A stretch of 64,000 nucleotides of DNA from Sandaracinobacteroides sp031425455 (GTDB lineage: Bacteria; Pseudomonadota; Alphaproteobacteria; Sphingomonadales; Sphingomonadaceae), in contig JANPJJ010000090.1 of NCBI GenBank assembly GCA_031425455.1, positions 8,126 to 72,125 on the forward strand, written 5' to 3'. The position numbers and the translations under genes are program-made. The notes under the pieces were generated by a model. That model was not told where the DNA came from and ran no database searches. It saw only the letters and a list, made by a program, of their open reading frames with translations. Each line of letters begins with the position of its first letter. Position 1 is the stretch's first letter. Below, one piece after another: positions 1 through 7,723 of the stretch.

Positions 1-351
1 CAGCTCTCCCACCAGCTCCGGCCGGGCCACTGCGGCACTGTTCACCGACACCTTGTCGGCGCCGGACCGCAGCAACGCCTGCACGTCTTCAGGGGTGCGC
101 ACGCCGCCGCCCACTGTCAGCGGCATGAAACAATGTTCGGCGGTCTCGCGAACGATGTCGAGCAGGATGGCGCGGTCCTCGTGGCTGGCGGTGATGTCCA
201 GAAACACCAGCTCGTCGGCGCCGGCCGCATCATAGCGGGCGGCGGCTTCCACCGGGTCTCCGGCGTCGCGAAAGCCCACGAAGTTCACGCCCTTTACCAC
301 ACGACCGTTGGCGACATCCAGGCAGGGAATGATGCGGACAGCGAGCGTCAT
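1..351 (-). CDS. hisF: Imidazole glycerol phosphate synthase cyclase subunit HisF (partial, N-terminal part)
   Basis: HisF is the cyclase half of imidazole glycerol phosphate synthase. It uses ammonia from HisH to turn PRFAR into imidazole glycerol phosphate and AICAR in histidine synthesis. Only the first 117 residues are in the window, of the roughly 255 usual for the family; the rest lies beyond position 1. The N-terminus reads MTLAVRIIPCLDV, with the conserved Asp at residue 12 and Lys at residue 20, followed by the VGGGVR phosphate-binding loop of the beta/alpha barrel. The start ATG at 349-351 overlaps the hisA stop as ATGA, so the two genes are translationally coupled. Confidence 0.95.
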   Translation of the reverse strand, partial: MTLAVRIIPCLDVANGRVVKGVNFVGFRDAGDPVEAAARYDAAGADELVFLDITASHEDRAILLDIVRETAEHCFMPLTVGGGVRTPEDVQALLRSGADKVSVNSAAVARPELVGEL

Positions 352-1070
352 CGGCAGGCGTCCAGCGCCTTTTTCAGCCCGATCCGTCCATCGTAAAGAG
401 AGCGGCCGGCGATCACGCCTTCGATGCCCTTTTTCATGCGCAGAGCGCGAATCTCGGCCAGCTCGGCAAGCCCGCCGGATGCGATCACGGGCAGCCGGAC
501 CGCCTTGGCGAGCGCAGCGGTGGCTTCGGCGTTGATCCCGCTCAGCAGCCCGTCGCGGCCTACATCGGTGAACAGCAGTGCCGCGACTCCGGCGTCCTCG
601 AACCGCCGCCCTAGGTCGGCGACCGGCACGTCGGAGATGTCGGCCCAGCCCCGGGTCGCGACCATCCCGTCGCGCGCATCCACGGCGACGACGATGCGAG
701 CCGGATGGTCGCGCGCTGCCGCCCGCACAAGGCCCGGGTCGGTGAGGGCCGCGGTTCCGATGACGACGCGAGCAACCCCCAGCCGGAACCAACGCTCGAT
801 TGCCGCCATGTTGCGGATGCCCCCGCCCACCTGCACCTTCGCCGCCGTGGCTTCCAGGATCGCTTCGACGGCAACGGCGTTCCGCGCCTCGCCGGCGAAG
901 GCGCCGTCCAGGTCCACCACATGCAGCCAGCTCGCCCCCGCGTCGGCGAAGGCGCGCGCCTGCGCCGCGGGATTGTCGGCATAGATGGTCGCCCGGTCCA
1001 TGTCGCCTTCTGCCAGCCGCACGACATTGCCGCCCTTCAGATCGATTGCCGGATAGAGAGTGAAAGGCAT
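348..1070 (-). CDS. hisA: Phosphoribosylformimino-5-aminoimidazole carboxamide ribotide isomerase HisA
   Basis: HisA catalyses the Amadori rearrangement of ProFAR to PRFAR, the step before HisH/HisF. The 240-residue length is normal for the family. The sequence starts MPFTLYPAIDLKGG, with the catalytic acid Asp10, and carries VAVDARDG with Asp131 as the second catalytic residue. The phosphate-binding motifs VGGGIRN (about residue 81) and IASGG are present. Its ATG shares one base with the hisH stop (TGATG at 1068-1072), and its own stop overlaps hisF. The order hisB-hisH-hisA-hisF therefore looks like one coupled transcript. Confidence 0.97.
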   Translation of the reverse strand: MPFTLYPAIDLKGGNVVRLAEGDMDRATIYADNPAAQARAFADAGASWLHVVDLDGAFAGEARNAVAVEAILEATAAKVQVGGGIRNMAAIERWFRLGVARVVIGTAALTDPGLVRAAARDHPARIVVAVDARDGMVATRGWADISDVPVADLGRRFEDAGVAALLFTDVGRDGLLSGINAEATAALAKAVRLPVIASGGLAELAEIRALRMKKGIEGVIAGRSLYDGRIGLKKALDACR

Positions 1071-1705
1071 CAGGGCTTCCAGGCAAGCCAGCGCGCGAGC
1101 AGGTCGAGCCCGTAGCGTTGGCTTTTTTCGGGATGGAACTGGCAGCCCAGCATGTTCTCGTGCTGGACCGCCGCCGGCACCGGGCCGCCATAGTCGACGG
1201 TGGCAGCGACCTGCGCCGGGTCCGCGCCTTCCAGCGCATAGCTGTGCACGAAATAGGCATGGCCGGCACCGACCAGCTCTGGCGCTGCGCCTGGAATGGC
1301 GGTTTTGGAAGGGCGCACTTCGTTCCAGCCGATCTGGGGAATCTTCAGGCCAAGCCCGGCGTCGGGGGCCATGCGGCGAACCGCGCCCCTCACCCAGCCC
1401 AGACCCTTGTGGATGCCGAATTCATGGCCTTCGTCCGCCATCAGCTGCATGCCGACGCAGACGCCAAGGAACGGCACCCCATGGTGGCGAACGGCCTCTT
1501 CGAGCGCCTCTTCCAGCCCCGCCACGGCGCGAAGCGCAGCGGCGCAGGCGCCGAATGCCCCGACCCCAGGGAGCATGATCCGCTCGGCGGCGCGCACCTC
1601 GGCCGGGTCGGCAGTGACCCGAACCGCCCCGGCGCCGGCCGCCTCAAGCGCCTTCGCCGCCGACCTGAGATTGCCGGCGCCATAATCGATCAGGGCGACT
1701 GCCAT
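1070..1705 (-). CDS. hisH: Imidazole glycerol phosphate synthase glutaminase subunit HisH
   Basis: HisH is the class I glutamine amidotransferase that hydrolyses glutamine and channels ammonia to HisF. It has 211 residues. The nucleophile Cys83 sits in GVCVGMQLM, and the His191/Glu193 pair of the catalytic triad is in CQFHPEKSQ near the C-terminus. The oxyanion-strand region LPGVGAFG is at about residues 45-52. The gene starts three bases after the hisB stop and overlaps hisA by one base, which fits a fixed HisH:HisF ratio from a coupled operon. Confidence 0.97.
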   Translation of the reverse strand: MAVALIDYGAGNLRSAAKALEAAGAGAVRVTADPAEVRAAERIMLPGVGAFGACAAALRAVAGLEEALEEAVRHHGVPFLGVCVGMQLMADEGHEFGIHKGLGWVRGAVRRMAPDAGLGLKIPQIGWNEVRPSKTAIPGAAPELVGAGHAYFVHSYALEGADPAQVAATVDYGGPVPAAVQHENMLGCQFHPEKSQRYGLDLLARWLAWKP

Positions 1706-1708
1706 GGT

Positions 1709-2323
1709 TCAGCCCAGCGTGCCCTTGGTGGAGGGAATACGCCCCGCCTGGCGCGGATCGATGGCGACAGCCTGCCGCAATGCCCGGGCCAGCCCCTTGA
1801 AGCAGCTTTCGACGATATGGTGATTGTTCTCGCCATAAAGCGTCTCGACGTGGAGCGTGATCCCGGCGGCCTGCGCGAAGCTGTGGAATACGTGGCGGAA
1901 CAGCTCGCTGTCCATTTCGCCCAGCCGGCTCAGCGTGAAGTCGACTTTCCACACCAGGAACGGGCGGCCCGAAATGTCGAGGGCGACCCGGCTCAAGGTT
2001 TCGTCCATCGGAATCAGGGCGCTGCCGTAGCGGGTGATCCCGGCGCGGTCGCCCAGCGCATCGCGAAAGGCTTCGCCCAGGGCGATCGCGGTATCCTCCA
2101 CCGTATGGTGCGCATCGATGTGCAGGTCGCCGACCGTCCGGATGTCGAGATCGAACAGCCCATGACGCGCCAGCTGCTCCAGCATATGATCGTAGAAGCC
2201 GATCCCCGTGCTGATCGAGCGCGCCCCGCTGCCGTCGAGATTGACTCCGACGTGGACGTCCGTTTCGGACGTCTTGCGGGAGACGGTAGCGGTGCGCGCA
2301 TCCAGCGAGAGAGAGTGGGCCAT
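1709..2323 (-). CDS. hisB: Imidazoleglycerol-phosphate dehydratase HisB
   Basis: HisB dehydrates imidazole glycerol phosphate to imidazole acetol phosphate. This is the monofunctional form of 204 residues, without the fused phosphatase found in enterobacteria. The manganese-binding histidine motifs are visible: GFYDHMLEQLARHG, HIDAHHTVED, and in the C-terminal half HVFHSFAQ and NNHHIVES. It is the first gene of the hisBHAF cluster, and the 95 bp between it and rmuC is the likely place for the cluster promoter. hisG and hisD lie over 50 kb away in this window. Confidence 0.98.
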   Translation of the reverse strand: MAHSLSLDARTATVSRKTSETDVHVGVNLDGSGARSISTGIGFYDHMLEQLARHGLFDLDIRTVGDLHIDAHHTVEDTAIALGEAFRDALGDRAGITRYGSALIPMDETLSRVALDISGRPFLVWKVDFTLSRLGEMDSELFRHVFHSFAQAAGITLHVETLYGENNHHIVESCFKGLARALRQAVAIDPRQAGRIPSTKGTLG

Positions 2324-2418
2324 TTCGGGTCGGGCCTTTCGCGGCCGATGTAGAGGAGAGCCGGGTCGAGGCCCGCGGCTATAGCAGGGGAGGGCGGGCG
2401 TTCAACCCGGGCTTGGCT

Positions 2419-3831
2419 TCAGCTTCCGTCCAGGCGCTTCATGTCGGACGATTGCACAAGGCGTAGCGATTTTTCGACCGGGGCCAATTCGGGGATCGGC
2501 TTCTTTCCCTTTTCAACCCCCATTTCGGGGAATTTGCGCGCCTTCGACAGAACACGCTGTTCCAGCGACCCGATGAAGTCATTATAGGCGCCCGAAGCCT
2601 CGCCGAGGTTGCGGCCAACGCGCTGGATATGCTCGGTCATCGTCGCGAGGCTCGTGTAGAGCTCGGCGCCAAGCTCCCCGATCGCACGCGCCTCCTCCGC
2701 CATCTTCTCCTGCCGCCAGACCATTGCGACCACCCGGGCGATCGCCAGCAGATTGGTCGGCCCCGCCAGCAGGATGCGCTGGTCGAGCGCCCAGCCGAGC
2801 AGGTCGAGATCCTGCTCCAGCGCGGCCGACAGGAAATTCTCGCCGGGCAGGAACATCACAACGAAGTCCGCTGACGCCGCGAATTCCTTCCAATAAGCCT
2901 TTTCCGACAAGCCTTTGGCATGATTGCGCACCGACAGCGCGTGCCGCTTCAGCGCCGCTGCCCGATCCGTCTCGCCCTCCGCCTCAGACGCTGCCAGATA
3001 ATCCGCCAGCGAGCATTTGCTGTCCACCACCAGTTCGCGGCCGCCCGGCATTTTCAGCACCGCGTCCGGCCGCCGGCGGTTGCCGTCATCATCCTCCACA
3101 CTTGCCTGCAGATGAAAATCGATGCCTTCACGCAGGCCCGCCATGTCCAGAACGTTGCGAAGCTGCGCCTCCCCCCACGCGCCCGACGCTTTGGACGACG
3201 ACCGCAGCGCCGCCACAATTTTCCCGGCTTCGGCCTTCACCGCCGCCTGTCCCAGCGCCACCCCGGCCAATTGTTCCGAAAGCGAACCATAAGCCTGCTC
3301 GCGCTTTGTTTCCATTTCCTTCAGTTCCAGCCCATAGCGCCCCAGCGTCTCCCGCATCGGGACGACCAGATCCGCCAATGCCACCCTGCTTTCGTTGAGC
3401 CCCTTGGCGGCCTCTTCGCGGTGGCGCTTCAACGTCTCCTCGGATTGCAGCACGAACTGCCGCTGCGCGTTGGCCAGAGCTTCGGACGCAAGGCGCTGGA
3501 ACTCGCCCTGCAACTGCTTCAGCTGCCCGGCATGCACGCGCTCGCGCTCTGCCAACGCTTCGGCCCCAGCCTTTTCCCGCGCGTCCTGGCCCGACTTCAG
3601 CGCTGCAAGCTCCGCTTCCAGCCGGGCCGCCCTCTGCACGAAAGGCGTCGCCGCATCGGCTTCGCGCTTCCAGGCGGCGACTTCGGCCACCGCCTGCCCC
3701 AGCTTTTCGCGCCGGTCCGCCAGATCGTTGCGGGCCATTCCCAAAGGCTTGCCCCACAGCAGCCACCCCGTCAGCAAAGCGAGCGCCAGGCAGCCGACGG
3801 CGACAAGCACGATCAGGATTTCAGGCGACAT
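2419..3831 (-). CDS. rmuC: DNA recombination protein RmuC homolog
   Basis: This 470-residue protein has the RmuC architecture: an N-terminal membrane anchor (about residues 4-27, LIVLVAVGCLALALL), a long Ala/Glu/Arg-rich coiled coil (about 30-190), and the RmuC core (about 200-440) with SGAWGEAQLRNVLDMAGLREG and VVDSKCSLADYL. In E. coli RmuC limits short-inverted-repeat recombination and resembles endonuclease-fold proteins; the exact activity is not settled. It reads in the same direction as hisB, 95 bp upstream of it, so it may or may not share a transcript with the his genes. Confidence 0.93.
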   Translation of the reverse strand: MSPEILIVLVAVGCLALALLTGWLLWGKPLGMARNDLADRREKLGQAVAEVAAWKREADAATPFVQRAARLEAELAALKSGQDAREKAGAEALAERERVHAGQLKQLQGEFQRLASEALANAQRQFVLQSEETLKRHREEAAKGLNESRVALADLVVPMRETLGRYGLELKEMETKREQAYGSLSEQLAGVALGQAAVKAEAGKIVAALRSSSKASGAWGEAQLRNVLDMAGLREGIDFHLQASVEDDDGNRRRPDAVLKMPGGRELVVDSKCSLADYLAASEAEGETDRAAALKRHALSVRNHAKGLSEKAYWKEFAASADFVVMFLPGENFLSAALEQDLDLLGWALDQRILLAGPTNLLAIARVVAMVWRQEKMAEEARAIGELGAELYTSLATMTEHIQRVGRNLGEASGAYNDFIGSLEQRVLSKARKFPEMGVEKGKKPIPELAPVEKSLRLVQSSDMKRLDGS

Positions 3832-3942
3832 GGGCAGAACATTAGGCGAACATCTTCGCCTCTGTCACGCAGATTCGTGGGCCGCGGATTCTTGCGCCCC
3901 GGCGGTTCCCGTGGGAGCATGGGACATTGAGGGAGGCGCAAC

Positions 3943-4857
3943 ATGGAATTCGAGATCATCGCAGAGGGTCTGGCCTTCCCCGAGGGGCCTGTGATGATGG
4001 ACGACGGCTCGGTCCTGGTCGTCGAGATTGCCGAAGGCCGCGTTACCCGCGTCACGACCGACGGCCGCAAGCAGGTGGTCGCCACGCCCGGCGGCGGCCC
4101 GAACGGCGCCGCGATCGGCCCGGACGGCGCGCTCTATGTCTGCAACAACGGCGGGTTCGACTGGAGCCGGATGGGGGATCTGCTGATTCCCGGCAATGCC
4201 GCGGCGGATTACTCCACCGGGCGGATCGAGCGCATTGATCTTGCGACCGGCAAGGTCGAGCGCCTCTACGACAGCTGCGACGGGCGCCGGCTCTCCGGCC
4301 CGAACGACATCGTCTTCGATGCCGACGGCGGCTTCTGGTTCACCGATCTAGGCAAGCATTTCGATCATCATACCGATCATGGCGGGTTGTTCCACGCGCG
4401 GCCCGACGGCAGCCGCATCGTGCAGGCGATTCACGGCCCCCATATGAACGGCGTCGGCCTCTCGCCAGACGGCCGTACCGTCTATACCGCGCTGACAGTC
4501 GTCGGCGACTTGCTGGCGTTCGACATCACAGCGCCGGGTGAAGTAGCGCCATCGCCGCTTGCGGCGCTCCCCGGGCGGGTGGTTGCCCGGTTCCCGCCAC
4601 GCGTGCTGCTGGACTCGATGGCGATGCTGGCCGACGGGCGCATCGCCCAGGCAACGCTGATCGACCGCCCGGGCGTTGCCGTCGTCGACCCCGCAACCGG
4701 CGCGATCGAATTCACCGACTTTCCCGATCTCCTCACCACCAACATCGCATTTGGCGGCGCCGATATGCGCGATGCTGTCGTCTGCCTCTCCACCAGCGGG
4801 CGCCTGGCGCGCTGCCGCTGGCCCGAACCGGGGCTAAGGCTCAACTTCAACGCGTGA
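3943..4857 (+). CDS. SMP-30/gluconolactonase-family lactonase
   Basis: This 304-residue protein belongs to the SMP-30/gluconolactonase/LRE-like six-bladed beta-propeller family, whose members hydrolyse sugar or xenobiotic lactones using a divalent metal. Family signatures are the N-terminal EGLAFPEGP with the metal-binding Glu, the central LSGPNDIVFDADGGFWFTD with the conserved Asn, and LSPDGRTVYTA. There is no signal peptide, so a cytoplasmic enzyme is likely. The substrate cannot be told from sequence. The start ATG has the purine-rich GGGAGG upstream. Its stop overlaps the GTG start of the recombinase gene, so the two are cotranslated, although no functional link is evident. Confidence 0.85.
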   Translation: MEFEIIAEGLAFPEGPVMMDDGSVLVVEIAEGRVTRVTTDGRKQVVATPGGGPNGAAIGPDGALYVCNNGGFDWSRMGDLLIPGNAAADYSTGRIERIDLATGKVERLYDSCDGRRLSGPNDIVFDADGGFWFTDLGKHFDHHTDHGGLFHARPDGSRIVQAIHGPHMNGVGLSPDGRTVYTALTVVGDLLAFDITAPGEVAPSPLAALPGRVVARFPPRVLLDSMAMLADGRIAQATLIDRPGVAVVDPATGAIEFTDFPDLLTTNIAFGGADMRDAVVCLSTSGRLARCRWPEPGLRLNFNA

Positions 4858-5741
4858 ACGACCTGCCCGACCCCCGCGCGATTGCGCTGTTCCTAGACAT
4901 GCTGGCGGCCGAACGCGGCGCGGCACCGAACACGCTCGCCGCCTATGGGCGGGACCTGGACGGGGCGTCGGAGGCGCTGGCCGGGCGGTTGGCAGGCGCC
5001 ACCTCCGCCGATCTCGAAGGCCTGTTCGCCGGGTGGCATGCTCTCGCCCCGGCAAGCCTGTCCCGCAAGCGCTCGGCACTGCGGCGCTTCTTCGGATTTC
5101 TTGTTGCCGAAGGCATTCGCGCCGACAATCCGGCGCTGCGGATCGCCGCGGTGAAGCCCGGCCGCCCCTTGCCGAAGACGCTGTCGGTGGACGATGTCGG
5201 CCGCTTGCTCGCGATCGTCGATGCCGACCTTGCGGACGCGCCCACACCGCCGCGCATCCGGGTGAGGGCGCTGGTCGAGCTCCTTTACGGTTCGGGCCTT
5301 CGCGCCACCGAACTCGTGTCGCTGCCGCGCAACGCGATCCGCCCGCCGCAACCCTTCGCCATCGTGACCGGGAAGGGCAACAAGGAGCGAATGATCCCGC
5401 TGTCTCCCGCGGCGCTTGATGCCGTTTCGGCTCAACTGCAGCTCGTGCCCAGGGACAGTCGCTGGCTGTTCCCCTCCGGCAAGGGGCATTTCACCCGGGT
5501 TCGCCTCTACCAGGTGATGAAGGCGCTCGCCGCCCGCGCCGGGCTCGATCCGGCGCGCCTTTCGCCCCATGTGCTGCGCCATGCCTTTGCGACCCACATG
5601 CTGGCCAACGGCGCAGATCTTCGCACCTTGCAGACCTTGCTTGGCCACGCCGACATTTCGACGACCGAGATCTATACGCATGTTGACAGCAGCCGGCTGG
5701 TCGCCACGGTGCAACGCCTGCACCCGCTGGCGGATGAGTAA
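4854..5741 (+). CDS. xerD: Tyrosine recombinase of the XerC/XerD family (XerD-like)
   Basis: Xer recombinases resolve chromosome dimers at dif during division. All six catalytic residues of the tyrosine recombinase family can be placed: Arg150 (GSGLRATEL), Lys174 (TGKGNKER), His239 and Arg242 (SPHVLRHAF), His265 (LLGHADIS) and the nucleophile Tyr274 (EIYTHV). The 295-residue length matches XerC/XerD. The N-terminal core-binding domain reads AERGAAPNTLAAYGRDL, which is closer to XerD than XerC in my judgement, but this is not proof. The start is GTG at 4854, overlapping the previous stop as GTGA. No phage or integron genes lie nearby, so a housekeeping role is more likely than a mobile-element integrase. 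Confidence 0.9.
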   Translation: MNDLPDPRAIALFLDMLAAERGAAPNTLAAYGRDLDGASEALAGRLAGATSADLEGLFAGWHALAPASLSRKRSALRRFFGFLVAEGIRADNPALRIAAVKPGRPLPKTLSVDDVGRLLAIVDADLADAPTPPRIRVRALVELLYGSGLRATELVSLPRNAIRPPQPFAIVTGKGNKERMIPLSPAALDAVSAQLQLVPRDSRWLFPSGKGHFTRVRLYQVMKALAARAGLDPARLSPHVLRHAFATHMLANGADLRTLQTLLGHADISTTEIYTHVDSSRLVATVQRLHPLADE

Positions 5742-5831
5742 GCTATTTCGTCGCAAGAAGCGGCGTGGGGAGCCTTTTGCCGGTTCGCCTGCTATCACGT
5801 CTGTCGACCCTTTCGCCAAGGCCATGCCATC

Positions 5832-6956
5832 GTGACCCAGATGATCGTTTCCGAGCCGTCTTTCGTGGCAAGCGCCGCCGTTCCCGCCGTTGCTTATGTC
5901 AACCGGATTTCCACCGCAGTGCCCGGGCACGACGTGCATGTGGCCTTCGAAAAGTTCGTCGGCAGCCTTCTGGAAGGCCGTCGCGAGGCAGCGCTGTTCC
6001 GGCGCATGGCGGGGCGCTCTGGCATCGAGCGGCGCTTTTCCAGTTTCGAGCCGGTGGAGAACCCGGACGGTTTCGTAGCCGATACCGAAGGCTTCTACAG
6101 CCCCGGCGCCTTCCCCCCCACCAGCCGCCGCATGGCGCGCTATGCCGAAGTCGCCCCCGAGCTTGCCGGCCGGGCGATTGCGGGCCTGGAAACCGACCTG
6201 TCCGCCGTCACGCATCTGGTGCTGGCCAGCTGCACCGGCTTCATGGCGCCCGGCCTTGACCAGGTGCTGGTGCGCAATCTGGGCCTGGACCCCGGGGTGG
6301 AGCGTACCGTGGTCGGCTATATGGGCTGCTATGCGGCGGTGAACTCGCTCCGGCTGGCGCACCATATCGTCCGCTCCACGCCGTCTGCCCGTGTGCTGGT
6401 GGTGACGGTGGAGCTCTGCACGCTGCACTTCCAGGATACGCAGGAGGTGGACAAGCTGCTGTCCATGCTGCTGTTCGGGGACGGCTGCGCCGCTGCGCTG
6501 GTCACGGCGGAGGCGCAGGGCGTGGCACTGCACGATTTCCTCAGCTTCGCGCTGCCGGAGTCCGACGGACTGATCACCTGGGACATCGGGGACAGCGGGT
6601 TCGACATGCATTTGTCAGGGCAGGTGCCGCAGCGGATCCAGAAGGCGATGGCCGACGAGCGTGCCCGAAACGCGACCGATGGCGTGCTGCGCGGGCGGCA
6701 TCCGGAGGACTATGCACTGTTCGCGGTCCATGCCGGTGGCAAGGCGATCCTCGATGCAGTGGAGAATGGGCTGGAGCTTGCAAAGGATCGGCTGGATTGG
6801 TCGCGCGGCGTGCTGAAGGATTTCGGCAACATGAGCTCGTCCACGCTGATGTTCGTGCTGCAGCGCATTTTGCAGACCGCCGCACCGGGCAATGGACTCG
6901 CGATGGCGTTCGGGCCGGGTCTGGCGTGCGAGACCTTTACCTTCCGGAAGCTGTAG
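5832..6956 (+). CDS. Type III polyketide synthase (chalcone/stilbene synthase family)
   Basis: A 374-residue homodimeric ketosynthase of the chalcone synthase superfamily. It extends an acyl-CoA starter with malonyl-CoA and cyclises it to a phloroglucinol, resorcinol or pyrone. The catalytic triad is intact: Cys134 (LASCTGFMAPGLD), His300 (LFAVHAGGKA) and Asn333 (DFGNMSSSTL). The start is taken as GTG at 5832; ATG at 5841 is an alternative. A methyltransferase and a flavin-dependent oxidoreductase follow within about 30 bp each. This resembles the synthase, methyltransferase, hydroxylase order of the Streptomyces srsABC phenolic-lipid genes, so an alkylated phenol or quinone product is inferred. 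Confidence 0.93.
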   Translation: MTQMIVSEPSFVASAAVPAVAYVNRISTAVPGHDVHVAFEKFVGSLLEGRREAALFRRMAGRSGIERRFSSFEPVENPDGFVADTEGFYSPGAFPPTSRRMARYAEVAPELAGRAIAGLETDLSAVTHLVLASCTGFMAPGLDQVLVRNLGLDPGVERTVVGYMGCYAAVNSLRLAHHIVRSTPSARVLVVTVELCTLHFQDTQEVDKLLSMLLFGDGCAAALVTAEAQGVALHDFLSFALPESDGLITWDIGDSGFDMHLSGQVPQRIQKAMADERARNATDGVLRGRHPEDYALFAVHAGGKAILDAVENGLELAKDRLDWSRGVLKDFGNMSSSTLMFVLQRILQTAAPGNGLAMAFGPGLACETFTFRKL

Positions 6957-6965
6957 CGCCGCCCC

Positions 6966-7691
6966 ATGTGGCCAGATCTGTCGGCGCGCGCCGTGGAGCC
7001 CGAGTGGATGGACACGCAGCGGCTGGAACTCGACGATTTCGCTGCGGTGCTGGCCGACCTGGAGCAGGTCAACCGCCTGACCTTCGCGGCGCCGCCGACC
7101 ATGGCGTTCCTGGCGCAAGCCACCGCGGGATGGCCGCGCGGCTCCGAACTCCGGGTCGCCGATCTGGGCTATGGCCAGGGAGAGATGCTGCGACGCATCC
7201 ATCGCTGGGCCGAAGGACGCGGGCTGGTGCCCCGACTGACCGGGGTGGACCTGAACCCGCAATGCCGGGCGCTTGCGATGGCGAACACGCCCGCCGACAT
7301 GACGATCGATTGGCACGAGGGCGACCTGTTCGGCTGGACCCCGGCCGATCCGCCGCATGTGATCCTCAGCGCGCTGTTCACGCATCACCTGGCCGAGCCC
7401 GACCTGATCCGGCTGCTTCGCTGGCAGGAGGCAACCGCCAGCCACGGCTGGTTCGTGAACGACCTGCACCGCCACTGGCTTGCCTGGGGCGGCTTTCGCG
7501 CACTGGCCTGGGCGGCGCGCTGGCATCCGATGGTGCAGCATGACGGAGCGCTGAGCGTGCGTCGCGCGTTCATCCGCCAGGATTGGGACGGGTTGCTGGC
7601 CGAGGCCGGCGTGCGGCACGCTTCGCTTCACTGGTACCCGCTGTTCCGGCTTTGCGTCGCCCGGCTGAAGGCAGCGCCGATCCCGGCATGA
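6966..7691 (+). CDS. Class I SAM-dependent methyltransferase of the type III PKS cluster
   Basis: A 241-residue methyltransferase with the SAM-binding motif I VADLGYGQGEML at about residues 64-75 and the acidic ribose-binding VDLNPQCRALA after it. It starts 9 bp after the polyketide synthase stop. Its position suggests O- or C-methylation of the polyketide phenol, as SrsB does in Streptomyces; this is inferred from context. The end of the gene is unusual: its stop codon overlaps an ATG that begins a 16-bp repeat carrying three successive ATGAGCG start-like units before the next gene. Confidence 0.85.
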   Translation: MWPDLSARAVEPEWMDTQRLELDDFAAVLADLEQVNRLTFAAPPTMAFLAQATAGWPRGSELRVADLGYGQGEMLRRIHRWAEGRGLVPRLTGVDLNPQCRALAMANTPADMTIDWHEGDLFGWTPADPPHVILSALFTHHLAEPDLIRLLRWQEATASHGWFVNDLHRHWLAWGGFRALAWAARWHPMVQHDGALSVRRAFIRQDWDGLLAEAGVRHASLHWYPLFRLCVARLKAAPIPA

Positions 7692-7723
7692 GCGTTCCCC
7701 CGCATGAGCGCCCCCCCGAATGA
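7688..7723 (+). other. Stuttered start region with a possible 11-codon minigene (MSVPPHERPPE)
   Basis: ATGAGCG occurs three times at exact 16-base spacing (7688, 7704, 7720). The first ATG overlaps the methyltransferase stop as ATGA. Read from 7688, a short frame of 11 codons ends at TGA 7721-7723, which overlaps the ATG of the next gene, again as ATGA. The middle copy at 7704 is in another frame. This looks like tandem duplication of a start region. No Shine-Dalgarno is seen, so translation of the short frame is unproven. Confidence 0.5.

Noticed and set aside
4854..5741. Xer recombinase as a phage or integron integrase
   Set aside because: Length and motifs fit housekeeping Xer, and no attachment repeats, cassette or phage genes are near it.
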